Part shown: positions 36,353-50,092 of the stretch, in pieces
Position numbering within the stretch: position 1 is the stretch's first letter
Layout of the letters: every line of letters begins with the position of its first letter
Assembly (NCBI GenBank): GCA_003008705.1
Contig: PDUO01000067.1
Coordinates: 62,001 to 126,000, forward strand
Length of the DNA: 64,000 nt
Source of the DNA: Pezicula radicicola
Taxonomy: Eukaryota > Ascomycota > Leotiomycetes > Helotiales > Dermateaceae
Reading direction: 5' to 3'
Notes under the pieces: model-generated
What the model saw: the letters and a program-made list of their open reading frames with translations, nothing else
What the model was told of the DNA's origin: nothing
Databases searched by the model: none
Position numbers and translations under genes: made by a program

Positions 36353-38293
36353 GTCGTCAGTCGTTCCTCTCGAAAGACTTTGTATCTCCGGCGAAAGGAA
36401 ACTGGGTTTCTTTGGTGCTTGTAGTTGTAGGTCTTGCTCAACGCCAAAGTGGCTATCAAAAGAAGGTGCGCCACCTTCAAAGACCAGAGTTCAAACTGAA
36501 AATAAGAGACGGGAGGATGAATTTGGAGGAAGTGTATTGAATGTTACCAGTCTGCACTGCTCCACTTGAAGACGGCTTTGGCTTCTTTTTAGTGAATCTC
36601 CAATCAGAATAGATCTGAAGCCATAAAGAACAGGTGGAGAGCTGCCATTGCCAACTTGAGTTTCCACGAGGAGCCTTAAAAACAGACTCTAGCTTTCAAA
36701 AGATCATAAGCCGCATGATACCCATAGCCCTACCGATGGTGAGTATTCCTGACAGTATTTGATCCACAAACTATGCTAGAACACGAGTATCATGTCACTT
36801 CTGATCTTTCAGCCGTGATAAAAGGTAGCCGAACCACCAGAAATCCAGTATATATCAGCCGGATATTGGAGGCTTCAAATATGGCCTTGAGAATGGATAC
36901 CAAAGTTGTACGCGATAGGACTGAATGAGATGTCTTGTTGCTCGTTTAAAGCTCGTGGCATTTGACAGATAAGTACCTAGGTAGTCTTGTCTAAGTGGCA
37001 TGATACTGTAGGTAGTGAAGGCTGGGCGTATATCCAGATAGTACATTCGCGCAACCTCTGACATGTGGAACAGTATGTCAGGCAGGCTGGAGAATACGTA
37101 AGCCGGTATCTAATGATTCGCAGTGTTCTGATGAGTCTGTTGAACGCAGCGGCCCAAAAAATGCCCCAGTGATCTTGCTAACATCAGGCTGAAAGCTTGC
37201 TCTCAGCCTGCCACAAAACCAAGAAATTACTTAGCCACGACACAACCACGTCGTTCCTCTTCTAGATATTGGAAGATAAGCTCGCCAGTATCAATGCTGA
37301 TCGACAGCCTCGATTGATGCGCGTGGGTAGCCAAAAGATGATCTGGGGACTACTCAGTATCTCGGTATCCCCGCGGCCCCAGGCTCAAGCAGGTACAACA
37401 TTGCTTTGCTGGCAACATCAAATATCTCTGACAAAGTGAGTGAAATGGGAAGATGAACAGAGAGTATTAGCTTCAACAACAAGTCCAGACAGCTATTCAA
37501 CGCATCTATAAAAACTAAAGTCATTCGGAACTCATAGGCACTGCCCCGTGGCTCCGTCTAAATATTTCAACTGAGTAACTCACTTGGTTTGAGCAAATGA
37601 CTTAAGTTGGGTAACTCAATGTACCTTACTCTAGCGATGTCGCGCTTTAAACTAGACTTGAACACTTGTATGTAAAGGCTAATTATCTGCAATTCACTTC
37701 CCCCTAAGTTCAGTGCTTCTAAAATACCCCCGATGCCAAGATTCAATTCCATTGCAAGCCCCTCCATCGAAAGCATGAACTTTTCGGCCGGCCTCAGGAT
37801 TTGCGATCCCATGTACAGCAAATAAAACTTGAGCTTGTTGATATAAAGGGCTAGCCTGTTGTGAAGTCAATCAATTTTCGCAGAACGTGAAGGGGAGTGA
37901 TAACTTACCTCCTCTTTTTAAATTGTAAATTGCTAGTAATGATATTGCTGCTCTATGCAGTAATTAAGTCGATATCTCACGTAAACTTGGAGTAATAGTC
38001 GCCTAGCGCTGGTCAAGACAAGTGAAGGATGAAATTAGCTTCATGCTACACTTGATCCTCCCAGGCAAACGGCATGTCAAATTGACCGATGTCAATTGTG
38101 GAAGACAGCCCATTTTGTAATCTTCTCAAGTATATCTCAGAAATCATACATATGGTTCCAACGCAGCATTTCCAACAATGCTGGCGGCATCGGGGTGTCC
38201 ATGATTTCAAGTTCATCTCTTTCTAAGGTTGGCCGTACTATAAATTCAAACACTCGAAGTTAGCATACTCATTCTACATGTTTCGGGAGGAAC
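36353..38293. other. Intergenic, no gene
   Basis: Promoter of the MFS gene and a long non-coding stretch. 37570-37622 holds three or four degenerate units of the dispersed 18-bp repeat. No convincing coding frame. Confidence 0.5.
37570..37622 (-). repeat. Degenerate 18-bp repeat units
   Basis: Tandem related units read GAGTAACTCACTTGGTTTG, then a diverged GCAAATGACTTAAGTT and GGGTAACTCAATG. Orientation is opposite to the cluster at 2.1 kb. Confidence 0.65.
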
Positions 38294-40249
38294 TCAAACA
38301 TGATTCAGGAACAATGAATAATCGGCTCCCTTTTCAATGAGCCGAGAAATTGGCGACGTACTCAATCCTGTATGCTCGGGGGCCGGGGTCAAAGCAAAAA
38401 GTTCAATTCCTCGGATCTCGTCAAATGGTAGGCGGCGAAGTTCACAAACAAGTCTGCGCCGGGTAGGGTATCGCATGAGCGCTTCGTTAGGCCGACAGAT
38501 CTGCCACGCGCGATGTCCAATCATTACATACTGCAGCGAAGGGCACAGTGTGGACATCAGGCGGATATAACGTCGAGCAAGCTCCTCGCATTCCTTAATG
38601 CCTGGCCATAGAGAGGATGAAGGATGCGGATACTGGCCATCGTAAGGTCTGAAGGTTCTTGCACTCAAACGAAGCTCTGTCAAGTAGACCATCTTCGTAA
38701 GGTGAGAGGAAAATCGGTCCTGATTTTAGGTAAGTTTGGCATATTTTCAGGACATCGATGTACTGACCCATTGTGTTTCAAAATCGAGACTCAAACTAAG
38801 CTTCTGGAGATTTTCACCGCAATCTTGTAGCCTATCCAGCACAGAAAGAGACAGATCGTCGTCTGTGAATCGCGATCCACACCGCTCCTTCGTATATAGC
38901 ATAGTGAGGTTGTTCGTTAGAGTGGTGAAATTATCAATATCTGGATCACCAATTCTGTAATCATTTGACACTATCAACTCCCTGACAGAGTTCCCACTTG
39001 TGCTCAGCCAGTCTGCGGTCTCGCAATCAAGCATTGTGACCGAAATGCGGTGTAGTGATGCCAGTTTCACCGAGAAGGGGCTCCAATCAAGATCAGGGAA
39101 AATATCCTCATCCAATTCGGAGTCAACCGTCAGTCCGTTATAAACTTGAAGAGTCTTAAGACTCTTCACCTCCAATAGGCCGTGCACATAGTGATCATCC
39201 GGATGTTTGTCGGTCAGATCTTCTTGGTCATAAGGCGGGTGGAGGCACATCCCGTGTCCTAATCTCAGTGTCTCAAGTGCTAATGGGCGTCCTTTGGAAG
39301 AAACGTAAGCTGAGCAAAGACTTTCAAAGAAGTCCGCAGGATACTCCAGAACGATTCCTTCATCGGAGTCGTCCACATCGCAAGCGATTCCCAGCCCTAG
39401 CGTCTTAAGACCTGAGTTTTGGCGGAGCACATCAGCAATGTCTTTCGTAAGTCGTTCTTTTTCTCCGGTAAAATCATAAAGCTCAAGAGAAGTGAGGTTT
39501 TTGAAACCCTTCAGAGGCAAAAAGCAAGAGTTCTGGGCGAGGTCAATCCGGTCTTCGATAAACTGAGGTGCAAACTGGATCATTAAAGACTTCAGGGTTG
39601 TGGAGCTCTTTAATATACGGAGCAGATCATCGTGGGCCAAGATGTTATTTAGACCCCAAGTAAACTCACAGGAAACGTCAATCCAACTGCAAAAACATCA
39701 GCTTTGATCCAAACTATACGCTAACCATAACTAACCTGAAAGAACGTATGCGGCGCATAGCATTAAGATGTGCGATAATGAGCCTTGAATAATCCTCATT
39801 CTCCAATGGGTCATAGTATCCCGATCGACAAAACTCCGAGATATTAACTTGATAGTCTTTAACGTATTCGAGGCCCGGCGGTACAGATTCGTTTCCCAAA
39901 GAGTTCGCAAAGCGTTCGAGTTGAATGATACGGCGTGAGTATAAAAGCGGCAGAAATATCGAGCTGAAACTCTTGCACACTCTTGAGAGTGATTTTAAGG
40001 CTGTCGTAGCGTTTGCATCGAGTAACTGAGAGGTTGGTCAACGGTATAGCATGATTGATGGAGATAGATATAGCGACTTACTTTTTCCCCAATAATGGAC
40101 CATATTTCTGGAGGCATCGAGGCTCCCAACAATGTTGTGGGCTGAGGAGGAAGACGTCGCGCTGGGCGTTTGGCCTTCGAGGTTGAATCAGCTTTCGGTC
40201 TTGCTATATTACCAGAAAGTGCAGACAATGTCCGCTTCTTGGGAGGCAT
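38294..40249 (-). CDS. F-box/LRR-like protein
   Basis: Exons: 40082-40249, 39736-40025, 38768-39686 and 38294-38719, giving 600 residues with all junction phases consistent. After a basic Ser/Lys-rich leader (MPPKKRTLSALSGN), a degenerate F-box spans the first junction: MPPEIWSIIGEK-LLDANATTALKSLSRVCKSFSSIFLPLLYSRRI. The rest resembles leucine-rich repeat regions (NLTSLELYDF, LKTLGLGIAC, ALETLRLGHG, LKTLQVYNG). Such proteins are substrate adaptors of SCF ubiquitin ligases; the target is unknown. Start 40249 is preferred over ATG 40378 because the latter adds 43 residues without family character. Confidence 0.82.
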
Positions 40250-41048
40250 GGCAGGCAGATGCCCAAGGCGATATGCGGGGGAGATGATATGTCGATTGGA
40301 AGTGGAGTGGTTGTTCGTCGGAAGACGACGCGAACCGCGACATATCGATAGATGCCCGCTTTGAATGACGACGGTCACGTGTGTTTAATCACGTGTGACA
40401 CTCACTCGAGAGTTCCAACAAGTTCATAATGTAGCCAAGAAAACCACTACAATCAAGTAAATTACTTAAAATGCGAGCTAATCAAATGACTTACTCGAAA
40501 TCCAAGAAAGGAAAACTGGGCAAGTCTGGTGAGTTACCCATTGAGTGAGTTATCTATTTCAAGTCAATTACCAAAAGGTTAAATAGTCAAATCGGAGTAA
40601 GTCATGTAGAACCAAAAGAGCTACTTTCTCCGAATTCATGAATTGGAAAGCTGGAACTAACTAGGTCTTTAAGTCAAGTAACTTGCTCAAACTAAGTGAC
40701 TTACTCAAGATAAGTGGGTTACAATAGTCCTATATAAGTGATATTTTAAGTCTCTTAAAGACAGTAATATGTTAGTTCCAACTTTTATAAAATGGGCTAT
40801 TTAATAGGAGCATAGTTTCAATTTCATATAATGACGATATGTTTGTTGTAATAGGAACAAATTCCTATGTGATGCGAATTTTATATGTAGCCATGTAAAG
40901 CGACCAAAAGATATGTATGTACAATAGTATCAAACAAATATGTACAGAAGAATATAAAGGGTCCTAGGGGTACCACACCCACCGGCACCAGCACCACTCC
41001 AAGCCAAGACGAAAGAGTTCCTATCTCCAAAAAAAAAGCCCAAAAGGC
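40250..41048. other. Intergenic with degenerate repeat cluster
   Basis: 40450-40735 holds scattered, diverged units of the 18-bp repeat in mixed orientation (for instance AACTTGCTCAAACTAAGTG and CTTACTCAAGATAAGTG). No gene seen. Confidence 0.5.
40450..40735. repeat. Diverged 18-bp repeat cluster
   Basis: At least eight recognisable but heavily mutated units, with a loss of regular spacing between about 40520 and 40660. It appears to be an older cluster than those at 2.1 and 58.5 kb. Confidence 0.6.
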
Positions 41049-42176
<1,128 letters not shown>

Positions 42177-43803
42177 GATTGCTGGGAATAACGAAGGTAA
42201 TACCGTACTGGTAGTAGGTGAAAATTGGATGAAGAAGTTGAGACTTGAACTCACTTGAGTTTGAAGGGTAAGGGGAGGGGACTTTTCATTTACATTGTAC
42301 TGTACTTGCTCGTTACCGCACATGCCATTTTGCGCTGTGCCATGCCGCCGAAAATCCTATGCGAGGCGATCATTCGTGGCTGTTCAGGGAGGAGTATGCA
42401 CGAAAGTACCTGAAAGGAAATTATTTGTGGAAACATCATATATCTTCAAAAGGATCGGGATAATGTGAAACATCGCTTTGCTGACAGGGTTTTTATCGAA
42501 CCCTTTTTAATTTCCAGGGTGGCCTGTCAACCTTATATACTGGAGAACTACCCCATATTTACGATCTATCTGCATCTTTGATTCTCCGGTTGTCTGGGAA
42601 GGTGACGTACGTTTTGCGATGAGATGAAGATGGGATGGTGGCAACGATGATGAGATGACATGATCTGTTGCAAATAATCTAGTCGAGTCTTTTGTCGTCC
42701 TAGCCGTCAAGGTTACGAAGAATTTGACTGATACTCTCACTGAAATGTCCCTTCAACTCAAGGCATTTTCGATCATGTACTGTACAAAGTACTTCTCTGT
42801 ATGTGTGGAAAATGCACGCCGTACGGTATTGGAGCGCATGAAGTGTCGTTGCTGATTTGTGGCCTTTCACTAGTCTGTGCATTTCACACTTCGTACGGTA
42901 AAGTGGTTCGAGTTTGCGCATTGCAAAAGTTGGGTGCCGAACCACCCAGCGCAACAACCCAATAAGTAGAGTACCCGATGCACTCCTCATCTGCATTATA
43001 AAAGCCTGCTACGGATGGAACCTCGTATGCACCTATTCATTACCATTCGGCTTTTTGTGTCACGACTTCGAATGCAAAGTCAGATGAGGTCGAAAGAGCA
43101 ATGGAATAAGCTTCGTTGTATGGTTGTCGGCGCTGTTTCCCTCGGCTATTCTCCCTTTGAGTTCCTGGAGGGTTTACTTTTGTAAGCGATGCAACCCCTT
43201 TACCCCTGGATTATCTTCGCGTGATCCATTGCAGCTGATTCTTTTTTTGATGTTTTTCCATCCAACTATCCGGTAGCGGTTATACAGAACCCCTCTTGCT
43301 ATGGAAAGTTATTTGGCCTTTGTTCCTCCAATGGTTAGGTACTTTTGGCTAGTCAGAAAGGTTAGGATGAGTCTTGGCAAGTGCTGAGTATGAAAATTAT
43401 TTGTGCTTACCAACAGCGATATTATACTATTTCTGCTGGTTACATAGCCGCTCCGTAGTAAATTGGTACAAATTGGCTCGTAAAAGATTATTTTGATTGG
43501 GACTATATCCTCAGAGACTTGCTCAAATCAAGATACTCAATTAAATGGGGATTCAAAAATTCAAAAATGATGTCTCACGGAGGCAATTAACGCAGGAGTT
43601 CTCATATTTTGTTGACTGGTTTCATATTGCTGCACAAATGTAGAGTCCCCTGGGGAGTATTTGACCTCCAACTGAGACCCAATTTTTATTGCAAGTCCTG
43701 TCACCTCTCATTGCCGTAACATCGCCTTCTGACTAGGCGCCCACGTCCAGCCTCATCCCAATGCCCATCCCGACACACTCTTCGTAGCTCTTAGAATCTC
43801 CAT
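42177..43803. other. Intergenic, no gene
   Basis: Promoter of the GH53 gene, then non-coding sequence. 43466-43545 resembles one end of the MITE family (GGTACAAATTGGCTCG, then AGATTATTTTGATT) followed by one or two repeat units (ACTTGCTCAAATCAAG). Confidence 0.5.
43466..43545. mobile_element. Probable single-ended MITE remnant
   Basis: One terminal repeat similar to those at 33.1 and 53.7 kb, adjoining units of the 18-bp repeat. The opposite end was not found, so this is a truncated or recombined copy. Confidence 0.4.
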
Positions 43804-44544
43804 TCAGAGACCCGATCCTTCAGGATACAACCCCGACAAACACCTAGCCAATGCTGCCCACACTATGTAGAAACTAGACAGTGCAATAGCATCGCTCTTT
43901 CTATGTTCATCCATGGTATATTGTTTGTTGCTTCCATGACCAGTCTTATCGGACATGAGTCCTTTTGGCCTGATCGTGATACCGTTGAGATTTTGTACAA
44001 CGTTTCCACCGAATTTCTGACCTCCCAGTCCAAAGATGCCTGCCTTTAGAGAAAACACGAGCCCTGAGACTATAGACAAGCCATCCTCCGTTTCGAACCA
44101 GCCAACAAACTTCATGCACAGCGAGTCCGTGAATGGATTGAGGTAAATTGGTACACCGTTCTCCGCAAAGTCTTTTCGCAACATGTCTTCGCTGAGATGG
44201 GTGCTAGAGGGCAAGGCAAATACCGCTTCAGGCCCTCTGCTCGTGATTCGTGGCAAGTATGGAGTGTCGGTGGAATAGGGGTCAACAGCTTGAAGTGGAG
44301 GGCAACAGGTGTTGCATCGGAGGGGCTAGTCGGCAAGTCGATTCGGAGTTCAACATGTCGAGTGTTATTGAGCTCTGCATACTTCCAGATTTTGATTTGT
44401 CTATATGGAGTAAGCTTCACGTCGCTTCATCTTCAACTTGTGGTGGACCAGGATAGCTTACAACTCCTTAGGTAGTTTTGGAAAGAATGTGAACTTGGCT
44501 TCGCGTGGCGCATTCGCCTCTGTTGAGAGAGTGAGAGAACCCAT
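43804..44544 (-). CDS. 2EXR-domain protein, apparent frameshift
   Basis: Exon 1 is 44462-44544 and exon 2 runs from 44400 to the stop at 43804. The junction gives FFPKLPKEL-QIKIWKYAELN, the classic start of the fungal 2EXR family, followed by VELRIDLP and PPTLHTCHESRAEGLKRY. After this, near 44205-44225, the frame changes by one base; the continuing frame reads PIYLNPFTDSLCMKFVGWF, also family-typical, and ends in a hydrophobic tail. No intron of believable size spans the break. A one-base loss in a short T run would explain it, either as real decay or as a sequence error. The function of 2EXR proteins is unknown. Confidence 0.65.
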
Positions 44545-45142
44545 GGTTGATGGCGGTTCAGAATATGAAATTGATTGATTGATCCAATGGCTGGGCATGA
44601 GAATTTGGATGTCAAGCCCCAATGGCTACGCGGTTGTTGTGGTTGTTGTTTGGGTGCTGGTTGATCTTTGTTGAAAGGCTGAGATCGTGGGAGGAGACTC
44701 TCGGTAAATTTAAAACTTCCCCTGCAGTGAATTGATATTCAATAGATATACGGCACCAAAAACAGAACTCAGATCAAATCACCTCGGGTGAATTTAGCAG
44801 AATCGAAATTTAACCCCAGGCAGGCTACAGAGAGTTTATATTGTTAGCTAGAGAGATTATCGCCTGGAAATCATGTCTCTCCATATGGCAATATCTGAGA
44901 GACCAAAATAACAATTAAACAGGACTATAGTCACAAACTTGACTTGAGAAGTATACCTGATTCAGATATTTGATTTAGACCTTATACTCTATAGTCTTCT
45001 CCAACCCTCGCCAAACAATGGTCCCGAATGGTATTATCGACATCTATACCATGATCTATAAGCCATATGTGAGTGCTAGAGGGTACAAAAGTCTAGGTAT
45101 CATTCCGAAGCAAAGATTTCTGTTCTCCACGAAGACGCCAGA
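44545..45142. other. Intergenic
   Basis: Promoter of the 2EXR gene and the 3' flank of the P450 gene. No feature seen. Confidence 0.5.
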
Positions 45143-47244
45143 TTACATGACTGTTCCTTGTCGTCGCCGAATACGGACTTTTTCTTGCATAGGTGGTCCC
45201 ATACTACCCACAAACCATTTGTTCTCAGGTCGTGCAGCGATGGGCTCAATTTCGTAATTGAGCGCGATGTAAGCGAGCGTGAGCTTCAATTGCTGGGAAG
45301 CAAAGAAGCGACCGGGACTATAAAAGGTGCCGAATCAGTACGAAAGATGTACAGGAAGCATTAACAACTCTTGGAAAAAAAAATAAAAGTGCGGGAACCT
45401 AAATCGGGAATGTGTTGTTTTCCGAACCACCCGAGGCTGGCAGTAATGGAAGAGAAGGAGGTGGTGGTGGAAAATAATAACAGATAATATATCCTACTTA
45501 CCAGGCATGACGACCATGCGAGAAAGCTAGAAATGAACTACCCGTGGTGACAAGTGCTGTTGAATTTCTGTCGCCATAGTTGTCGACAGTGGCTCTTGTT
45601 CCCGTCTCAGAGAATCTAAAAGCATCGTACACTTCTGCACCAGGGTAGATGCCCTCATCATGATGAACAGGATATGCGGCAACACCAACTCTTACACCAT
45701 ATGGTATGTGAGTACCATCTGGTGAAGTCACACCTTCGGGAGCAAGAACCATCTTGCTTACACCACGACTAACGAAGCCACGGAGTCTCATGCTCTCCCT
45801 AAGTGCACTGTCAACCTTGAACATTCCAGAGAGGCTTTTCTTGGTCCAGCCTTCGTGGCCAAGAACAAATCCCACTTCTTTGCGCATCTCAGATTGGAAA
45901 TCTTGAGCAAGCGGTGATGCGGCAAGGTCGAAAATTAGGTTGGTGAGTGTAATTGCTGATGATTGGATCGCTGCAAAGGAAAGAACTGCAAGACGCTTTG
46001 AGATCATGTCAGGGGTACGCTCATATGGATTGTCGTGGTTGACTGCATGATCGATAGCCCATTGGACGTAATCGTTCTGCCATAATGTCATAAACACATT
46101 TCTCTCAATACGAGACTTGTCATATGTTTGGGAAGACTTACATGCTCTTTCTCGTGAGGCTTTCTTCCTAGTGAATTTTGAAGTCGCTCATGAATTACTG
46201 GCAAGATGAACTTCGCGCAGTTCAGATAGAATTTTCTATCGTACCATGTAACCAATGGTGCAAGATAGCTATACAAGGGTAAGAATCAAGTGGCAGCATG
46301 TTCGGAGAATACGTACGGCTTCAAAATCTTTGGCATCATATTGATGATCGCAGCAACGATGACAACACCTCTCGCAAATTTGCTTGAATTCTTCAAATAG
46401 GTTTCATCCCGACCTGCCACAGTCAGTATCTAATCGTTACCATTAGCTGTCATACTTACAGAGTGGCTTTCCCACAAGGACTCTGTTCGAAAGCTTGCTG
46501 ATGATTTCTGCCATTGTTGCGTAAACAGGAACCTCTTTCCAAACCACATCTACGCCCCAGCTTTGTCTCATTGCCAAGTCAAGCTCTTCCACAATGTCTT
46601 CTGTGTAATCTCCAAGCTGTTTAGTGAGCTCTTTTCGAATTACATCGCCATGAACAGTGTCCCTGATTACATTCGGGTGGAGCATGGTGTAATCCGCTTG
46701 GAGAAATTGTCGGTTGCTGTGGGCATCCAATAATCAGTATAGACCATGTCAGGGGTGATTGTCGAAGGAATGCATGGCTAGAAAGTGTTTTGGGGTAATA
46801 TGTCGAAGAACTCAGGGTTGTGTCTCTGACAAGATATATTATTTCAAAAATACGTACACTTCATTCTGACTGCACACGCTTTCCGGCTGCTCCAATAGCC
46901 AATTCAACTGTGACAAAGGTATGATAACCTCAGGGCCAACGAGAATGTTGGGAAGGACAAAAGCTTTGTTGTGTTTCGAATACTGCAGAGGTCAGTACTG
47001 CGAGTAAAATTGAAGGAGTTGAACAGACTTTGCTGTAACCATCTTCAAGAAGATCTCTGGTGTTGAAGAGACTCTTTAGGGTAGAACGTGCTCGATCAAG
47101 ATAACCCCCATCAATACAGCCTGCCCATGGGAGCTCGCGTGCCAGAGAAGCCCGTGAGAAGAGACGCAGGTACAAGTACCAAAGGGAAAGTGCAGGAAGT
47201 ATGACAACCAGTGCCACACATGCAAGCTTCGTAGTAAAATACAT
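45143..47244 (-). CDS. Cytochrome P450 monooxygenase
   Basis: Seven exons: 47029-47244, 46858-46982, 46460-46716, 46317-46413, 46142-46268, 45502-46076 and 45143-45317, giving 523 residues with all phases consistent. An N-terminal membrane anchor (TKLACVALVVILPALSLWYLYL) suggests the endoplasmic reticulum. The I-helix is in the long exon, the ExxR motif is ESMR within SALRESMRLRG, and the haem loop reads FSHGRHACPGRFF. The haem Cys codon itself is split by the last intron (45318-45501), so a model that stops at 45498 loses the haem ligand and is wrong. The pattern (FSHGRHACPGRFFA, NRQFLQADYTMLHPNVIRD) resembles the CYP503/ent-kaurene oxidase-like clan of fungi. The substrate is unknown and no terpene or polyketide gene adjoins it. 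Confidence 0.92.
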
Positions 47245-49158
47245 TTTTAAGCCTCACTAAAAGGAGAACTTGTGATGTTTATTGAATGGGCAATGGTGCT
47301 ACTCTTGATGAGTTCAAATACTTCAGGCTTTGCTGATCGTAGTACAAGAAGCCTTTGTGTTGAAGACTTCTAGTTGCTTCCACGGAGTTGTTGAGGATGA
47401 GAAGGCAGGTGAACTTTGACACCCTTGACCTGAGTCTTGATGTATGACTGGTTTTGTGATGTTGATGGATGAGATTTCAGAAATAACAAAATATTGTACG
47501 CGTAAGGAACAATGCTCGTACTTGCCTCAAGGACTGAGTCTGCGCCTGCAAACAGTGAGGTGCATTGCGAAGGATTTATAAAGAAAGAAAGAAGGAAAGA
47601 AGGGCGACCCCAAATTGCCTTGAGAAGGAGCGGGATCTAGGAATCCAACGGGCCACATCTGTACAACAGCAACTTCAGTTTTACTTGTCAAATATGGACT
47701 CTGCGACATAATTGATTGTATGACCCCAAAGTAGATTCCAAATTTGAAGGAAAGTTCTTTTCGCCCCTGGCTATCCATGATCATAGGCCGAAAACCAACG
47801 CGGGTTGTAAAGAAGGCCATGCCGATCGCTGAACTCGCTCGCATCCATGACTATACTTGAGCCTCGATCGGGATCCCCGTGGAATAAAGGTTATTAGATT
47901 CTCTTCGGATATAGCACAGTCTTCGGCAATGGGTGATTCCGTCTGAAAGTTTGCAGAGTTGAAGACATGCACACCACCCATCCACAATTCTATCACATCT
48001 TGGCATTCAAGGCTGCACCGAGGTGCATACTTAGTAGATCTTCGGCGATACCAGCAGGTTAACCAGATCTCGCAACGTCCCGGATCTGCTTACCGGTGCA
48101 GATAATAGGTTAGCAGTACCATGGCCACGGAAACGCAGTCTGCAAAGTTGGAAAAGTTACAAACCTTAGAACCAATCCTCTCATGTTAACATTCCTAGCT
48201 GAACTTTCCAAGAAAACCTCAAGGTTGTACAGCTAGTCGTAGGTTCCAGATGCCAATCAGAAGCATAAAGTATAAATGTACGATAGAAAAGCAACTCGAC
48301 GGGTCACCACCTCCTTTTCCAGCAATGGGGTGCGTATGTTGCCCTCGTACCAAGCAAGAGTAGGTAAGAAGGGGGCGGGAGAAGAGATCTAAGCGACAAG
48401 GGGGCCTCCTTCGTTCAGAAGAATGATACCAAGGATACTGATACGTGGGTCTCAGACGGAGATAGTGCGAACCTTTTTTGGCTTCGATACAAGTGTGGAG
48501 GCGTGCTAGGTATGCGGGTTGACCGTAGTAGTGGAAGCGCTTATTATTCGGAAGTCGTCAAAATAAGAAATATACCCCTAGAGACCCAAGTATTGAATAT
48601 GCACGAGCAAGGCACAATAAATGACAGACGGGTAGCCTCATACTTTCCAGCAGCTTGGATGCTTAAAAGCATGCCCAATCATCGTCAACTATGAGGTCGC
48701 CAAGCGTAGGGCAAGAATAGTAACAGTGTTCCAGCCCCCGACAACGCCTGCGAAAACACGGACTTGGAATGTGCACAGTCTTTCTTTCAGCTGTGTTTTG
48801 GTAAAATCTTCTGTAAAAAAAATATTGACTCGTTCCCCAATGAGGTTTCGAAGGTGAAAGGAAACATTTATTTCCAAGTCAAGAGACGGGAAAGATAAAC
48901 ACTTGCCCAGCTCCTTCCATTTCAGGTCGCTTTACTGTAACGGCTCTTATTCGTCACCGCCTACTTTCTTCAACCTTTTCTTCAGCTTACTCCATTCTCC
49001 TCGACTCACTTTCTTTCTTCAACTCACTTTCGTTTTTTCTATTTCTTCAACTCAATTTCTTTCTTCAACTCACTTTCTTTCTCCAACTCACTTTCTTTCT
49101 CCAACTCACTTTCCTCACCTCATCAATCCCGAGACAGTCCACCCTCAATCACCTCAAA
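47245..49158. other. Intergenic, no supported gene
   Basis: Promoter of the P450 and of the hydrophobin-like gene, which are divergent. Frames of up to 105 codons on the minus strand near 47527-47996 show no motif. 49012-49112 is the tandem leader repeat listed separately. Confidence 0.5.
49012..49112 (+). repeat. CT-rich tandem repeat in leader of hydrophobin-like gene
   Basis: About five imperfect 17-21 base copies of CAACTCACTTTCTTTCT lie 50-150 bases before the start codon. They probably fall in the promoter or 5' untranslated region, where CT tracts often mark fungal transcription starts. Confidence 0.75.
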
Positions 49159-49847
49159 ATGTACCTCTTCAAGATGCACACCCTGGTCTACCTGCTCCTC
49201 TTCTTTACCAGCACTGCTCTCACTGCTCCGGTCGCCCAAGGCCTCATCGGAAGCCTCACTTCAATCCTCTTTCCCACCTGTCCAAATAATATTTCCACTC
49301 TCCTCAACGGTCTAGTTCCAAGCAACATCTTGAACTCCCTCCTCGGATCCCTGTTGAACAATCCACCCCCATTTCTGACAACAAGCACTACCCAAGCACA
49401 GCAACCTGTCTGCAATCCCGTCAATCAAGGGACATTAGCCTGCTGTCACGACGTCTTGAGTGGTGACAAAGAAGTTGTGGTTAAGCTTGCTCAGTGTCTG
49501 AAGTATAATCTGACCCCAAATGCACTGAATGGATTCGGATGTGAGTTTATTGGATTGTGTTGAGGAAATATCGAGACGCTAACTTGTCTGCTCGCAGGTT
49601 CGATCAGTACTGGTACTTGTCCAGGATATCAGATACCTCTCTGCTGTCAGGTTCTTAGTCTCGTGAGTCATTTCCCACCTACCATTCGCATATGTACAAT
49701 GCAGTAGGCTAACATTGATAATACCAGGTCCCGAATCTCGGAGTTGGACTCTATTGCCAGAGCATTCCAGTACCGCTACCACTAACGCTGCCACTATCGC
49801 TGCCAACAACGCTGCCAACGCTGCCACCAACGCTGCCACGTTCGTAG
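49159..49847 (+). CDS. Secreted hydrophobin-like protein with extra Cys and Pro/Leu tail
   Basis: Exons 49159-49540, 49598-49662 and 49728-49847 give 188 residues. A signal peptide (LVYLLLFFTSTALTAPVA) is followed by a hydrophobic spacer and then the Cys array C-X9-CC-X16-C-X14-C-X6-C-X7-CC-X14-C. This keeps the two CC pairs of hydrophobins but has one extra Cys before the second pair, plus another at PTC near residue 40. The first intron splits a Cys codon and the second falls after the second CC pair. The last 26 residues are a low-complexity Pro/Leu/Thr tail (LPTTLPTLPPTLP). Hydrophobins assemble at air-water interfaces and coat hyphae and spores. The spacing fits neither the textbook class I nor class II pattern well. 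Confidence 0.75.
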
Positions 49848-50092
49848 GTCCATACATTTACGAACTCTGGGGACGTCTTTTGGAACGGGCTGAGCCATTG
49901 GCTTCACTAGAGTAATGGACATCAAGGGCAACGTGAGAAACTATGTACTTACAATTTGCTGGGATGCGTGGAAAAATTAGCCTACGGGATACATCCAACG
50001 GAGTATCTTTCATCATTCACCTGTTGCTATTGAAGAATGTTGGTAGCAAGCGTAGCAATTTATGTACAGTCTATACAATCATTCCGGTTCCC

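Noticed and set aside
47527..47996. Minus-strand frames upstream of the P450
   Set aside because: No motif; they lie in the promoter between two divergent genes.
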